From NCBI RefSeq assembly GCF_022179245.1, contig NZ_BPQM01000010.1, positions 1-54,406 of the forward strand: DNA of 54,406 nt, read 5' to 3'. Every line of letters starts with the position of its first letter. Position 1 is the stretch's first letter. Below the pieces are notes generated by a model that saw nothing but the letters and a program-made list of their open reading frames with translations, was not told where the DNA came from and did not search any database. The position numbers and the translations under genes were made by a program. Below are positions 41,617 through 54,293 of the stretch, piece by piece. Origin of the DNA: Methylobacterium gregans. GTDB lineage: Bacteria; Pseudomonadota; Alphaproteobacteria; Rhizobiales; Beijerinckiaceae.

Positions 41617-43038
41617 CTACTCGGCCGCCGCGCGCGGCGCGTCCCCGCCGAGCCAGGCCGCGAGGTCCGCCCGCGCCCGGTCGGTCAACGCGCGCTTCTT
41701 CAGCGCCGCCTTCTCGGGTCCGCGCAGGCGCCGGCCGGTCTCGTTGCGCGGCATCCGCTCCAGCGGCGGGAACAGGCCGAAATTCACGTTCATCGGCTGG
41801 AAGGAGCGCGGCGCACCCTCGTCCTCGGCCTCCACATGCCCGCCCGTGATGTGCGCGATGAGGGCGCCGAGCGCGGTCGTCTGCGGCAGAGGTGCCAGCG
41901 GACGCCCCTCCGCCTCGGCTACCGCGAAACGGCCCGCCATCAACCCGACCGCGGCGCTCTCGACATAGCCCTCGCAGCCGGTGATCTGGCCGGCGAAACG
42001 CAGCGCGGGGCGCGCCTTCAGGCGGAGCGTGGCGTCGAGGAGCCGCGGGCTGTCGAGGTAGGTGTTGCGATGCAGACCGCCGAGGCGGGCGAACTCGGCG
42101 TTCTCCAAACCCGGGATGGTGCGGAAGATGCGCACCTGCTCGGCGTGGCGCAGCTTCGTCTGGAAGCCGACCATGTTGTAGAGCGTGCCCAGCGCGTTGT
42201 CCTGGCGGAGTTGGACGATGGCGCAGGCCTTGACGGTCGGGTTGTGCGGGTTGGTGAGCCCCACCGGCTTCATCGGGCCGTGCCGCAGGGTCTCGGGACC
42301 GCGCTCGGCCATCACCTCGATCGGCAGGCAGCCGTCGAAGTAGGGGGTCGAGGCCTCCCATTCCTTGAAGCTGGTCTTCTCGCCCGCGATCAACGCTGCG
42401 ATGAAGGCGTCGTACTGCTCTCGGTCGAGCGGGCAGTTGATGTAATCCGCGCCCGTGCCGCCCGGCCCCGCCTTGTCGTAGCGGGACTGGAACCACGCCT
42501 TGTCCATGTCGATCGAATCGCGGTGCACGATCGGCGCGATGGCGTCGAAGAAGGCGAGCGACTCGGCGCCGGTGAGGCCTCGGATCGCCTCCGCGAGGCC
42601 CGGCGCGGTGAGCGGTCCGGTCGCCACGATGGTCGAGCCCCAGCTCTCCGGGGGCAGCTCGTCGATCGCCTCGCGCCGGATCTCGACATTGGGGTGCGCC
42701 GCGAGCGCCGCCGTGACGGCCTCGGAGAAGCCGTCGCGGTCGACCGCGAGCGCGCCGCCGGCCGGCACCTGATGCGCGTCGCCGGCCCGCATGATCAGCG
42801 AGCCGAGGGTGCGCATCTCCTGGTGCAGCAGGCCGACGGCGTTGCCGTTCGGATCGTCGGAGCGGAAAGAGTTCGAGCAGACGAGTTCGGCGAGGCCCTC
42901 GGTCTGATGAGCCTCGGTACGGCGCACCGGCCGCATCTCGTGGATCACGGCGCGATGGCCGGCCTCGGCGATCTGCCAAGCGGCCTCGGAGCCCGCGAGC
43001 CCGCCGCCGACGATATGGATGGTGCTTGCCTCGGTCAT
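41617..43038 (-). CDS. trmFO: Methylenetetrahydrofolate-tRNA-(uracil-5-)-methyltransferase TrmFO
   Basis: A 473-residue folate- and FAD-dependent enzyme that makes 5-methyluridine at tRNA position 54. The FAD motif is [16 protein letters not shown] (8-23). The catalytic cysteines are in [10 protein letters not shown] (Cys54) and [28 protein letters not shown] and MKPVGLTNP are further family blocks. The start at 43038 ([11 protein letters not shown]) is the usual one; the upstream frame extension is not conserved. Confidence 0.96.
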   Translation of the reverse strand: MTEASTIHIVGGGLAGSEAAWQIAEAGHRAVIHEMRPVRRTEAHQTEGLAELVCSNSFRSDDPNGNAVGLLHQEMRTLGSLIMRAGDAHQVPAGGALAVDRDGFSEAVTAALAAHPNVEIRREAIDELPPESWGSTIVATGPLTAPGLAEAIRGLTGAESLAFFDAIAPIVHRDSIDMDKAWFQSRYDKAGPGGTGADYINCPLDREQYDAFIAALIAGEKTSFKEWEASTPYFDGCLPIEVMAERGPETLRHGPMKPVGLTNPHNPTVKACAIVQLRQDNALGTLYNMVGFQTKLRHAEQVRIFRTIPGLENAEFARLGGLHRNTYLDSPRLLDATLRLKARPALRFAGQITGCEGYVESAAVGLMAGRFAVAEAEGRPLAPLPQTTALGALIAHITGGHVEAEDEGAPRSFQPMNVNFGLFPPLERMPRNETGRRLRGPEKAALKKRALTDRARADLAAWLGGDAPRAAAE

Positions 43039-43104
43039 GCGTCGGCATACCGGAGGCGGGGGGGCTCGATCAACAAGCCCGCCCGGTGCGGATGACAAAC
43101 CGGC

Positions 43105-43251
43105 TCAGAGGCGGGCGAGACCGCGGATCTCGTAGCGGCTGATGCCGAGATCGGCGAGCTCGCGGTCGCTGAGGCGGGAGAGCTGCGTGACGGTGTCCCG
43201 GTAGCGCAGGTAGGCGCGGACACGGTTCAGAACGCTGCGGGCGGCGGCCAT
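43105..43251 (-). CDS. DUF1127 small protein, 48 residues
   Basis: A 48-residue Arg-rich protein of the DUF1127 (YjiS-like) family. It has VRAYLRYRDTVTQLSRLSDR followed by ELADLGISRYEIRGLARL, the family's whole conserved core. Members in alphaproteobacteria are linked to stress, phosphate and small-RNA metabolism, often with RNA binding. The ATG at 43251 is preferred; in-frame codons upstream do not look conserved. It lies 66 bases upstream of trmFO on the same strand. Confidence 0.88.
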   Translation of the reverse strand: MAAARSVLNRVRAYLRYRDTVTQLSRLSDRELADLGISRYEIRGLARL

Positions 43252-43491
43252 GGGAAAAACGTACCTCTGTTGCGGCAGCGCAGACCACCGCTTGGGCAGC
43301 GCTGCCTGTCTTTGATGCAACGCATATATGGCCTGTCGCAGCGCAGCAGGAGTCGGCCTCGTGAGCGGCTGATATGCAGCAAGAGCATGTTCCGCTTAAG
43401 GTTTCGGCAAGCCTGACAGATGGCTAAGCGTACGCCAGAAACCGCGTGCGGGTACGGACGCAACGGTGCCGCACCTCTGAGCTTGCCAAAG

Positions 43492-43522
43492 AAAAAGGCA
43501 CCCTGCGTCGCAGGGTGCCTTT
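43492..43522. terminator. Bidirectional intrinsic terminator
   Basis: AAAAAGGCACCCTGCG paired with CGCAGGGTGCCTTT. On the minus strand it ends in TTTTT and terminates the GCG_CRPN gene just upstream of it. Confidence 0.85.
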
Positions 43523-43546
43523 CGGCGCGTGCCGTCCCGGATCGTC

Positions 43547-43867
43547 CTACCAGCGCGGGCCGTAGAAGCCGTAGGGGCGATACGGACGGGGATAGGGACG
43601 CCCGTAGGGACCCCAGCCGATCGGGCGTCGATAGTACGGACGCGGTCCCCAGTAGGGACGAGGACCCCAGTTCGGGCGGCACACGCCCCAGGGATTGGGG
43701 TGGAAGCCGGGGCCGCACCCACCCGCGACCGTCTGCACCGTCGCCTCGCCGGCGAGAGGGGCGGGGGTGATCGGTGCGGCGTTGGCAGAGCTGGTCAGAC
43801 CGAGGCCGCCCGCGACGAGCGCGGCCAGACCGAGCACGCGCGTGCGGTGCGCGTTCACATGCGTCAT
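43547..43867 (-). CDS. GCG_CRPN-domain secreted protein with Gly/Pro/Tyr/Arg tail
   Basis: A 106-residue exported protein. Signal peptide: VLGLAALVAGGLGLTSSANA. The mature part contains GGCGPGFHPNPWGVCRPN, the GCG_CRPN prefix motif, followed by a repetitive tail of WGPRPY, YGRPYPRPYRPYG units. The prefix-to-repeat design is a known class of small alphaproteobacterial secreted proteins of unknown role. It has its own terminator at 43492. A ribosome site (AAGGAGA) lies six bases before the ATG. Confidence 0.88.
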   Translation of the reverse strand: MTHVNAHRTRVLGLAALVAGGLGLTSSANAAPITPAPLAGEATVQTVAGGCGPGFHPNPWGVCRPNWGPRPYWGPRPYYRRPIGWGPYGRPYPRPYRPYGFYGPRW

Positions 43868-44029
43868 GACGGATCTCCTTCATATCCGGGCCGGCGGCTC
43901 CGGACGGGCGCTGATGAGCCTGCGTCCGGCCGGATGAACCGGCGCTGATAGGCGGTGCCAGCGTTCCGTCAGGAACCGGTCCGCCAGGCCCTCAACGCGG
44001 GACCGTCCGACGGGTTCGGTCCAGCACCC

Positions 44030-45010
44030 TCAGTGCAGGGGCGGGCTGATGAGGAAGCGCTCGCGATCGCCCGAGACCAGGGTGAGCTTGAGGACACGGC
44101 CATCCCGCCGCACGGTCAGCGGGACGCGCACGCCGGCCTCGCCGAGCGCCCAGACGCTGCGGAAGAGCCCCGCAAGATCGCCGACCGGCTCGCCCGCCAC
44201 CGCCTCGATCAGGTCGCCGACCCGCAGGTCGGCACTCTCGGCGGGCCCGCGATCGGCCAGTCCCATCACCACGATGCCCTCCTCGCTCTCCGTGGCATAG
44301 AGGCCGAGCCAGGGGCGGGGCGGCCTGTTCGGCCGACCGCGCGCGGAAAGGTCGTCGAGGATCGGGGGAAGGAGCTCGATCGGCACCACCATGTTGATCG
44401 CCCGGCTGTTGCCGCCGCCCTGCTGCAGTTGCAGCGATCCGATACCTAGGAGATCGCCCGCCGGCCCGATCAGAGCGGTGCCACCCCAGTGCGGGTGGGA
44501 GGGCGCCGTGAAGAGCGCCTCGTCCAGTACGTATTCCCAGTAGCCGGCGAATTCCTGGCGGGCGACGAGTTCGACGGAGACCGCGCGCGTGCGTCCGCCG
44601 GCCCCGGCCAGCACGGCGCGGTCGCCGACCTGAAGCGTGCGGGAATCGCCCAGCGGCAGGACCGGCACGTCGAGGTGCCCGAGCGCCTGGACGAGACCTA
44701 AGCCGGTAGCCGCGTCGAAGCCCATCACGTGGCCCGGCACCGACCGGCCGTCATGGGTGGTCAGCCACACGCTCTCGGCCTCGGTGACGAGGTAACCGAT
44801 GGTGAGGACGAGACCGTCCTCGCGGATCACCACGCCGTTCCCGGCCCGCTCCGTGCCCAGCACCTCCGCGGTGAAGGCTCCCTCCGGGATGCGCGTCGAG
44901 AGCGCCACCACGGCCGAGACGGCCCGCTCCAGATCGTAGCGGTAATCGGCGGCCTTCGGCTGGACGGATGCCGGGATCTTCCAGTCGCCCTGCCCACTCA
45001 TACCGTTCAC
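44030..45010 (-). CDS. HtrA/DegP-like protein with PDZ domain and lost catalytic triad
   Basis: A 326-residue trypsin-like fold plus PDZ protein of the HtrA family. All three catalytic positions are replaced: the His of the T-x-x-HV motif (here VLTIGYLVTEAE), the Asp of D-x-x-TDLA (here DAATGLGLVQA) and the Ser of GNSGG (here PHWGGTAL). The PDZ domain (about 245-320, LGLYATESEEGIVVMGLADR and ADLRVGDLIEAVAGEPV) looks intact. No signal peptide is obvious. It should be a non-proteolytic binding protein or chaperone. The frame is undamaged, so this is not a pseudogene. Confidence 0.85.
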   Translation of the reverse strand: MNGMSGQGDWKIPASVQPKAADYRYDLERAVSAVVALSTRIPEGAFTAEVLGTERAGNGVVIREDGLVLTIGYLVTEAESVWLTTHDGRSVPGHVMGFDAATGLGLVQALGHLDVPVLPLGDSRTLQVGDRAVLAGAGGRTRAVSVELVARQEFAGYWEYVLDEALFTAPSHPHWGGTALIGPAGDLLGIGSLQLQQGGGNSRAINMVVPIELLPPILDDLSARGRPNRPPRPWLGLYATESEEGIVVMGLADRGPAESADLRVGDLIEAVAGEPVGDLAGLFRSVWALGEAGVRVPLTVRRDGRVLKLTLVSGDRERFLISPPLH

Positions 45011-45166
45011 CCGCGCTCAACCCGCCGCCCGCGCCCCGGATCGGCCGGGACGGTCCCGGCCCGGGGATCCGCGCTGAGATAGGACGCCGCCGCGCCACCG
45101 ACAGCCGGCCATGGCGCATGGATGACGCCGCGATGACATCGGGACGCGATACGTCCGGAAAACGCG

Positions 45167-45196
45167 AGAGCCGCCCGGCGTGTGCCGGGCGGCTCT
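45167..45196 (-). terminator. Terminator hairpin after the outer-membrane protein gene
   Basis: A 13-bp perfect stem (AGAGCCGCCCGGC / GCCGGGCGGCTCT) with a 4-base loop. Read on the minus strand it is followed by CGCGTTTT. Confidence 0.7.
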
Positions 45197-45240
45197 GACG
45201 ATGGTCGTGGCCGGGCGTCCGGAGACGCCCGAACCGACGA

Positions 45241-46218
45241 TCAGTACTTGCGCATGAGCGGGGCCGGCACGGCCGCAGCCGCCGGGGCCGCCGCGGTGTA
45301 GAGCGGGGCGATGATGCGGAACCAGCCGTCGGTCGAGTAGTTCTCGCGGCTCCGGCCGAGGGCGTCCGTGTAGCGGGCGCCGGTGGCAACGTCGCGGGCG
45401 ACGTAGAGCTGCGCGGTGAAGGGCCCGAAATCGTAGCCGATGAGGCCGCCGAGGGCGAACCGGCCGCGGTTGCCGGCAGCGGCCGACAGCGGGCCGATGT
45501 CGAAGTTGAAGGTGCCGTAACCGACGGCGCCGAACTCGAACTTGCCGAACTTCTTCGTCGCCGTGAGGTCGATGTTCAGCGAGTCGGAGAGGTTGATCGG
45601 GCCGATGGCGGCGCCGACCAGGCCGGGGAAGCGGCCGGGCGAGTCGTAGATGTTGGCGGTCAGGTTCGCGGTGATGTTCCAGCCGTCACCGGTGTAGCTG
45701 CCGGCCACGCCGAAGCGGTAGGTGTTCGAGGAGAGCTGCGGCAGGACGGGCGTGCCGGCAAGGCCGATGCCGAGCGAGCCGCGGTCGCCGTTCAGGTCGT
45801 TCAGGTATGCGCCGCCGAGCAAGCTGGCGCCGAAGTTGCCGCCGAGATCGAACGCCCAGATACCGCCGACGAAGGTGCCGACGTTGATCGAGATGTCGCG
45901 GTTCGCAACGCCGGCGCGGTTGCGGGTGAAGGCGAACACGGTCGGGGGCGCGACGAGCAGCTCGATGCGGCCGCCGAGCGGAACCAGCGGGGTCGACCAG
46001 ACCAGCACCGGGATGTTCACGGCCGTGTCGGGCGAGAACGGCGCGTCGGTGCGGCGGTAGGTGAAGGTGTTCAGCGCGTAGATGCCCTCGGGCAGCGGAG
46101 CGCCGGTGGCGAGACCGACCTGCTCGCCGGGCACCGTGGTGGTCTGCGCGAGCGCCGGCGTCGCCGTCGCCGCGGCCGTGAGCGCGAACGCACCGGCTGC
46201 GAGCCACTTCTTCATCAT
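45241..46218 (-). CDS. Outer-membrane SphA/phenol-MetA-like protein
   Basis: A 325-residue secreted protein with a clear signal peptide (KKWLAAGAFALTAAATATPALAQ). The mature part is made of alternating beta strands ending in aromatic residues, as in outer-membrane barrels of the MetA-pathway/SphA transporter group: GIYALNTFTYRR, FEFGAVGYGTFNFDIG, GGLIGYDFGPFTAQLYVARDV. Such proteins are thought to take up hydrophobic or aromatic substrates. The tandem ATGs at 46218 and 46215 follow GGAAGGA at good spacing. Substrate unknown. Confidence 0.82.
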   Translation of the reverse strand: MMKKWLAAGAFALTAAATATPALAQTTTVPGEQVGLATGAPLPEGIYALNTFTYRRTDAPFSPDTAVNIPVLVWSTPLVPLGGRIELLVAPPTVFAFTRNRAGVANRDISINVGTFVGGIWAFDLGGNFGASLLGGAYLNDLNGDRGSLGIGLAGTPVLPQLSSNTYRFGVAGSYTGDGWNITANLTANIYDSPGRFPGLVGAAIGPINLSDSLNIDLTATKKFGKFEFGAVGYGTFNFDIGPLSAAAGNRGRFALGGLIGYDFGPFTAQLYVARDVATGARYTDALGRSRENYSTDGWFRIIAPLYTAAAPAAAAVPAPLMRKY

Positions 46219-46739
46219 GTTATCGTTCCTTCCCAAGGATCCCTGGCCTTCCGTCCCGCAGCCCCGGCACTTCGGTTCCGGTCCGCTGCCGTGCAGCCCC
46301 CGAATCGCCCGGTGCCAGGTGCCCCCTTACGGCGCCACCCCAAGTCTCAACGATTGGGACTATTCTACACGACGCTGCAGAAGGACAGTGGAATGCCTGC
46401 CTCGCAGGCAGAAGCCGCAGCAGCGTTGCGCAAAAGTCGCATTCCTGCTGCAGCGCGGCGAGCCCTGTTCTTGCCTGTTCTGGCGGAGCCCGAACGGGTC
46501 ACCCGGCAAAATAACGCAGAATGGTCAAGCTGTTGCGTGGGGGACCGGTTAGGAGAATCCGGCAACGGCGACCGGGGACCGGGCAGGCGAGCCAGCGCTC
46601 GGCGCGGGTCGCTGCCCGCCCGAGGGGCATCGTCGGACGATCGCGGCGTGCCTCCACGCTCACAAGGAAAGCCGAATCGAGCCCCACCGGGAGAGCCTGC
46701 GGACAGAATCATCTCCGCAGGCTGCTCGCTCGGAGACCT
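46219..46739. other. Intergenic region between uvrA and the outer-membrane protein gene
   Basis: These 521 bases lie between two minus-strand genes. I see no supported protein gene. The region is less GC-rich in the middle (46360-46560). The right end has a uvrA-proximal hairpin (46694-46723). The promoter of the outer-membrane gene should be in the left half; a TAGAAT-like -10 is readable on the minus strand near 46360-46370 but without a good -35. A small RNA cannot be excluded. Confidence 0.5.
46694..46723. terminator. Hairpin just after uvrA
   Basis: AGCCTGCGGA pairs with TCCGCAGGCT across a 10-base loop, 16 bases after the uvrA stop. No T-run. Confidence 0.4.
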
Positions 46740-49820
<3,081 letters not shown>

Positions 49821-49964
49821 GGGCGGGCAGTCTTTCGGAGCGTCTTCGTGCAGCGGTAACGGGCGAGGCGGCGGAACGGTCCGCACCGCTCATGTCGGAC
49901 GCGCCGCGCCCGGGACAAGACGGGCCGATGCAAGCCCCTCACCCGAATCCGAGCGGCTTGCTTA

Positions 49965-49979
49965 GAACGAAAAGAGTAC
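49965..49979. promoter_or_regulatory. Possible SOS (LexA) box upstream of uvrA
   Basis: On the minus strand GTAC-TCTTTTC-GTTC, one mismatch to the alphaproteobacterial LexA consensus GTTC-N7-GTTC. The A/T-rich spacer is typical. It lies 145 bases before the uvrA start. LexA control of uvrA is known in many alphaproteobacteria; here it is inferred. Confidence 0.45.
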
Positions 49980-50304
49980 AGCCACAATCCCGCGGCGCTG
50001 CGACCGAGGCCGGCCTCGGCGTGCAAATTCCCGACGGCCACCGGGTTCACGCAGTGCGGGGTTACGGACTGATAGTGGCCGGCGCTCCGTGGTGGCCGAT
50101 GTCGCGTGCCGGCCCAGGCACGGGCTCCCTATTCACGAGCGAAGTGCCGGCCATTCTGCCCAAAGCAAAAGGTCGCGCTCCGGGAACAGCTGGAGTGGAA
50201 CCCTGTCCCCTGACTCAAGAGCATCCGTCCGCCGGAACCGTGCAACCGGACGCCGTCAGGCCCCGACAACCCCGCCCTTAGCCGTAAGGGCGCAAGGAGT
50301 GACT

Positions 50305-50364
50305 ATGAAAGGCGCATACTGCATTGAAGTTGAGCAACCTCGGCAAAGGCAACTCTTTGTTTAG
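50305..50364 (+). CDS. Possible 19-residue leader peptide upstream of the chemoreceptor
   Basis: ATG at 50305 preceded by AAGGAG with seven-base spacing, then 19 codons ([19 protein letters not shown]) and TAG. It ends 52 bases before the chemoreceptor ATG. The ribosome site is among the best in the window. It may be a regulatory upstream ORF. No homologue is recognised. Confidence 0.35.
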   Translation: MKGAYCIEVEQPRQRQLFV

Positions 50365-50416
50365 GCGCAACACCACAACACTGCGCGCAAGACAACGAGA
50401 ACAAGACGGGCGAGCC

Positions 50417-52450
50417 ATGGGTGGGGGTTTTCTGGGGTCCTTGCGCGGACGCATCGTTGCCGTGGCGCTGGCGCCCTGCCTCGCATTCGGTGCGGTGACG
50501 ACGATCACGGTGTTCGAGCGCGCGGCGCAGCGGACCGAGATGGTCCGGGTGGGAGATCTGACCGGCCTCGCGACGCGCATCAGCGCCTTCGTGCACGAGG
50601 CTCAGCGGGAGCGGGGCGCGTCGAGCCTGTTCGTCGGCTCGAAGGGGACCCAGTTCGGCGCGGAACTCGCTGCCCAGCGTGAACGAACGGACGCGACCCT
50701 GCGCGGCCTCGCCGAGGCAGCGGAAGCTCCCGCACTGGCCGGGCGGGGAAGGGGCTTCGTGCAGGCCCTGAGCGGGATTGCGGCGCAGCGCCAACGTATC
50801 GATTCTCTCGGGCTCGCCCCGCCCCAGGCCACCGCCTACTACACTGGCGTCATCGCCGACGGCCTCGGCATCGTGCGGGGTATGTCGGGTCTGGTGAGCG
50901 AGGCAGACATCGCCGGTCGCGCGGCGACCTACGCAGCCTTCCTCACCCTGAAGGAGAATGCCGGCCAGGAGCGGGCGGCGGCCTCCGCCGCCTTCGCGGC
51001 GGGCCGGCTCGATCAGGCGGGCCTCGTGCGGCTCGCCGCGCTCGTCGCGGGTCAAACGGGCGCTGACGCGCAGTTCCGGGCCGGCGCTGCCCCCGAGCAG
51101 GCGGCGCTCCTCGACGCCGCAGAGGCGACCGAGCCAGCGCGCGAGGTCGCGCGCCTGCGTCGGCTCGCCCTCGATACGGCGCCGGGCGAGGCGCTCGCCT
51201 TCCGCGACGCGCCCCAGTGGTTCCACCTTGCCACGCAGCGGATCGACGGGCTGAAGGGCGTCGAGGACCGGCTGAGCGCCGATCTCGTGTCGTCCGCGGC
51301 CGCGATCCGGGCCAGGGCCGACCGGGCGCTCGCGCTGTGGCTCGCCGCGGGGCTGGCCACCTTCGGGCTCTCCGTCGGCCTCGCGCTCGGCCTCGGCAGT
51401 GCCATCGCCCGGCCGCTGACCCGCATGGCGCAGGTGCTCGGCGCCATCGGCCGCGGCGAGGCCGGTGTGGTGATCCCGCAGCGCGGCCCCCGCGAGGTCC
51501 GCGCCCTCTCGCAGGCCGCGGAGGCCTTCCAGGCGAGCGTCGCGGAGAGCCGGGCCCACCGGGCCGAGCGGGAGCGGTCGGCGGCCGAGACCGCGGCAGC
51601 CCAGCGCCGCGCGGTGCTCGATCTGGCGGCGGGCTTCGAGGCGCAGGTCGGCGGCATCGTCGAGGCGGTCTCGGAGGCTGCCGGCCAGCTCCAGCGCGCC
51701 GCGACCGCGATGGCGCAGGCCGCACAGGACACGACGGCCCTGAGCCGCGAGGTGGCCAGCGTCTCCCAGGAAGCGGCGCTCTCCGCCGACACCGTCGCGG
51801 CGGCGACCGAGGAGCTGTCGGCCTCGGTCCGCGAGATCGCCGCGCAGGCCTCGACCTCGGCCGGTCTCTCGGCCGAGGCCGAGCGCGACGCCGCGGAGAT
51901 GGCCGGCGAGGTCCAGCGCCTCGCAACGGCGGCCGGCAGCATCGGCCAGATCGTCGGTCTGATCTCGGAGATCGCCGACCAGACCAACCTGCTGGCTTTG
52001 AACGCCACCATCGAGGCGGCCCGCGCCGGAGAGGCGGGACGCGGCTTCGCAGTGGTGGCGGCGGAGGTGAAGAACCTCGCCGGCCAGACCACGCGGGCAA
52101 CCGCCGAGATCGGCGCGAAGGTCTCGGAGATCACCAGCTCCACCAACGCCTCGGTCGCGGCGATCGGCGGCATCAACGGAGCGATCCAGCGACTCTCGCG
52201 GATCGGTGGGGACATCGCCGCGGCGGTGGAGGAGCAGGGCGCGGCGACCGTCGAGATCGCCCGCACCACAGCGCAAGCCTCGCAGGGGAGCCGCACCGTC
52301 TCCACACACATCGCCGGCGTCAGCGAGACCGCGGCGACCGCGAGCGCCGGCTCAGCCCAGGTGCTGGCCGCGGCCGGCGACCTCGCCCGGCAGGCAAGCG
52401 ACCTCCGGGCCGCGGTCGGCGGGTTCCTGGCAACCGTTCGGGCGGCCTGA
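50417..52450 (+). CDS. Methyl-accepting chemotaxis protein with NIT sensor domain
   Basis: A 677-residue chemoreceptor. TM1 is at about 9-28 ([19 protein letters not shown]). The periplasmic part is a nitrate/nitrite-sensing NIT domain, recognisable by [19 protein letters not shown] and the repeated helical pattern to about 290. TM2 is at about 303-325, then a HAMP domain ([21 protein letters not shown]). The signalling domain has the hairpin tip [20 protein letters not shown] then [20 protein letters not shown]. It should signal to CheA/CheW, and the ligand is plausibly nitrate or nitrite. The ATG at 50417 is preferred to a TTG at 50324. Confidence 0.94.
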   Translation: MGGGFLGSLRGRIVAVALAPCLAFGAVTTITVFERAAQRTEMVRVGDLTGLATRISAFVHEAQRERGASSLFVGSKGTQFGAELAAQRERTDATLRGLAEAAEAPALAGRGRGFVQALSGIAAQRQRIDSLGLAPPQATAYYTGVIADGLGIVRGMSGLVSEADIAGRAATYAAFLTLKENAGQERAAASAAFAAGRLDQAGLVRLAALVAGQTGADAQFRAGAAPEQAALLDAAEATEPAREVARLRRLALDTAPGEALAFRDAPQWFHLATQRIDGLKGVEDRLSADLVSSAAAIRARADRALALWLAAGLATFGLSVGLALGLGSAIARPLTRMAQVLGAIGRGEAGVVIPQRGPREVRALSQAAEAFQASVAESRAHRAERERSAAETAAAQRRAVLDLAAGFEAQVGGIVEAVSEAAGQLQRAATAMAQAAQDTTALSREVASVSQEAALSADTVAAATEELSASVREIAAQASTSAGLSAEAERDAAEMAGEVQRLATAAGSIGQIVGLISEIADQTNLLALNATIEAARAGEAGRGFAVVAAEVKNLAGQTTRATAEIGAKVSEITSSTNASVAAIGGINGAIQRLSRIGGDIAAAVEEQGAATVEIARTTAQASQGSRTVSTHIAGVSETAATASAGSAQVLAAAGDLARQASDLRAAVGGFLATVRAA

Positions 52451-52497
52451 ACGGCCCTTCTCGGGCCTCTCGCGCCCCATGGCCCCGACCGGGCAAG

Positions 52498-54293
52498 CGC
52501 CTATCGCCAGCGTGTTCTTCAGCCGGTGGCTGAGCTCGCGGTTGCGCAAGGATTGCTGGTCCTCGGCCTGTATCCGGCCGAGGTCGTCGCGGACGCGCTC
52601 GGCGACCTCGCGCACGAAGTCGATCTCGTCGGGCGTCCAGGTGCTGAGCGCAGCCTCGTGGACAGAGAGCACGCTGGCGACGCGCCCGTGCGCGCCCACC
52701 GGCACCAGGATCGGCGGGCGGGTGCCGAGCGCCGCGAAGGGGGCCGCGTCCGCGGCACCCGCGGGTCGAGCGCGACGTCGGCGATCGCCAGCCCCGCGCC
52801 GGCGCGCAGGAGACGCGGAAGCGGCGGGGCAGGGGCACGCGCCCCCGGCGCCGGGTAGGCCGGGTTCGCCCGGTCGGTGCCAGAACGCCGCGGCCGGCGC
52901 GAGGACGCTCCCGTCGAACCCGCCGAAGCCGGCCCAGCGGGCCCGCAGGGTCCGGCCGATCACCGCCACCGCCGCCACCACGGCCGGCCGGCCGCGCGCC
53001 TCGCGCAGGGCGTCGCTGATCTCGACCAGCGCCTGCCGGCACGCCGCGTCGAGGCGCTCCTGCGTGATGTCCTCGATCATCGCGGTGGTCAGCGCCTCGT
53101 CGCCGAGCACATGCGAGACGAGGTTGCCCCGCGCCCAGATGATGCGCCCGTCCGCCCGCCTGTAGCGCATCTCCAGATCCTCCGGCGGAATCTGGCCATC
53201 CGCGAGGCGGCGGTGCAACCGGTCGCGGACCTCCGCGTCCTCCTCCGGCGTCCACATGGCTACGGAGCGGCCGACGATCGCCTCCGCCGGCGCAGCGCAG
53301 ATCGCGCAGAGCTTCCGGTTGACGTGCAGCACCATCAGGCCGCGGGGGTCGAGCTGGACGATACCGGGATTCGCCCCCCTCGAAGATCGCCCCGAACTGC
53401 GCTTCGCTGCGGTTGCGCTCGGTCACGTCGAGCATCGCGCCGATCATGCGTAGCGGGCGCCCGTCCGCGTCGCGCACCGTGTAGCCGCAATCGAGCACCT
53501 CCGCGTATGAGCCGTCCGCGCGCCCGAAGCGGTATTCGTGGCCCCACCCGGCGGCCTGTCCGGCAATCACGGCGCGGATGTCCTGCTCCACCCGATCCCG
53601 ATCACCCGGGTGGACTTGGGCGAGCCACCACGCGCCCGTCGGCTCGATCCGGTGCGGCCCCCAACCGTAGGCGGTGGTCATCGCCTCGTTTCACGCCACC
53701 GCGTCGGAGACGACGTCCCGGTCCCAGATCGCGTCCTTGGTGGCGCGGATGACGAGGCGGTAGCGCTCGCGCACGGCCTGCTCGGCGCGGGCTGCCCGCA
53801 TGCGGTGCGTGATGTCGCGGATCGTGCCGACGAAGCGGGTCGCGCGGCCGTCCGAGACCACCAGCCGTCCGCGAGCGGCGTGCCAGCGCGGCCCGCGCTC
53901 CGGTGCCGCCGGCAGGCAGACGCGCTACTCGGCCTCGAGCAGGCCACTCCCCCCGGGCTGCACAGCCGTCCGGAGCGCCGCGTCCACCGCTTCGCGGTCC
54001 TGAGGGTGCCGGCGCGGCAGGAAGGTGCTCGCATAGCTGACGGGTTCGTCCGGCCCCAGGCCGAACAGGGCACGCGTGCGCCCGTCTCATTCCAGCCGAT
54101 CCGAGACGGGATCGTGGTCCCAGATCCCGATATCCCCGGCCTAGAGGGCGAGGCGCATGAGGAGGGCGCTCTCGCCCCGGCGCAACGGGTGCGGATCGGG
54201 GCTGTCGATGCGCCCGGTCGGGTCGGCATCGTCGGCGGTGCGGTCGGGCCGGCGCGTCCTCGTCCCCCGCGCGCTGCCCGCGGAACCCAGCAT
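52498..54293 (-). pseudogene. Multi-PAS/GAF sensor histidine kinase pseudogene, truncated after the H-box
   Basis: From the ATG at 54293 one frame encodes a PAS region (AGDIGIWDHDPVSDRLE), a second (VRERYRLVIRATKDAIWDRD), and RADGSYAEVLDCGYTVRDAD. After a frameshift come a further PAS (IVQLDPRGLMVLHVNRKL), a GAF domain and the HWE-type H-box RNRELSHRLKNTLAI. In-frame stops lie at 54141 (TAG), 54087 (TGA), 53925 (TAG) and 53691 (TGA), each one base from the expected Glu, Trp, Tyr and Trp. One base is gained in a six-C run at 53374-53379, and two compensating shifts lie in the GAF part (about 52840 and 52755). Homology stops after the H-box at about 52500; the ATPase domain is missing. The chemoreceptor ends 50 bases away, convergent. 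Confidence 0.85.

Larger units (their letters stand above)
49821..50416. other. Divergent intergenic region between uvrA and the chemoreceptor gene
   Basis: These 596 bases hold the control regions of both genes. Distinct elements are a probable LexA box at 49965 and a 19-codon leader ORF at 50305. The base composition drops in GC around 49955-50000 and 50290-50400. No larger gene is supported. Confidence 0.55.

Noticed and set aside
50324..50416. TTG at 50324 as chemoreceptor start
   Set aside because: It would add 31 polar residues before the first membrane segment and has no ribosome site; the ATG at 50417 gives a normal N-terminus.
52526..53752. Plus-strand open frames over the kinase remnant
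   Set aside because: No domain is recognisable in them, whereas the minus strand shows PAS, GAF and H-box motifs; they are shadows of the pseudogene.
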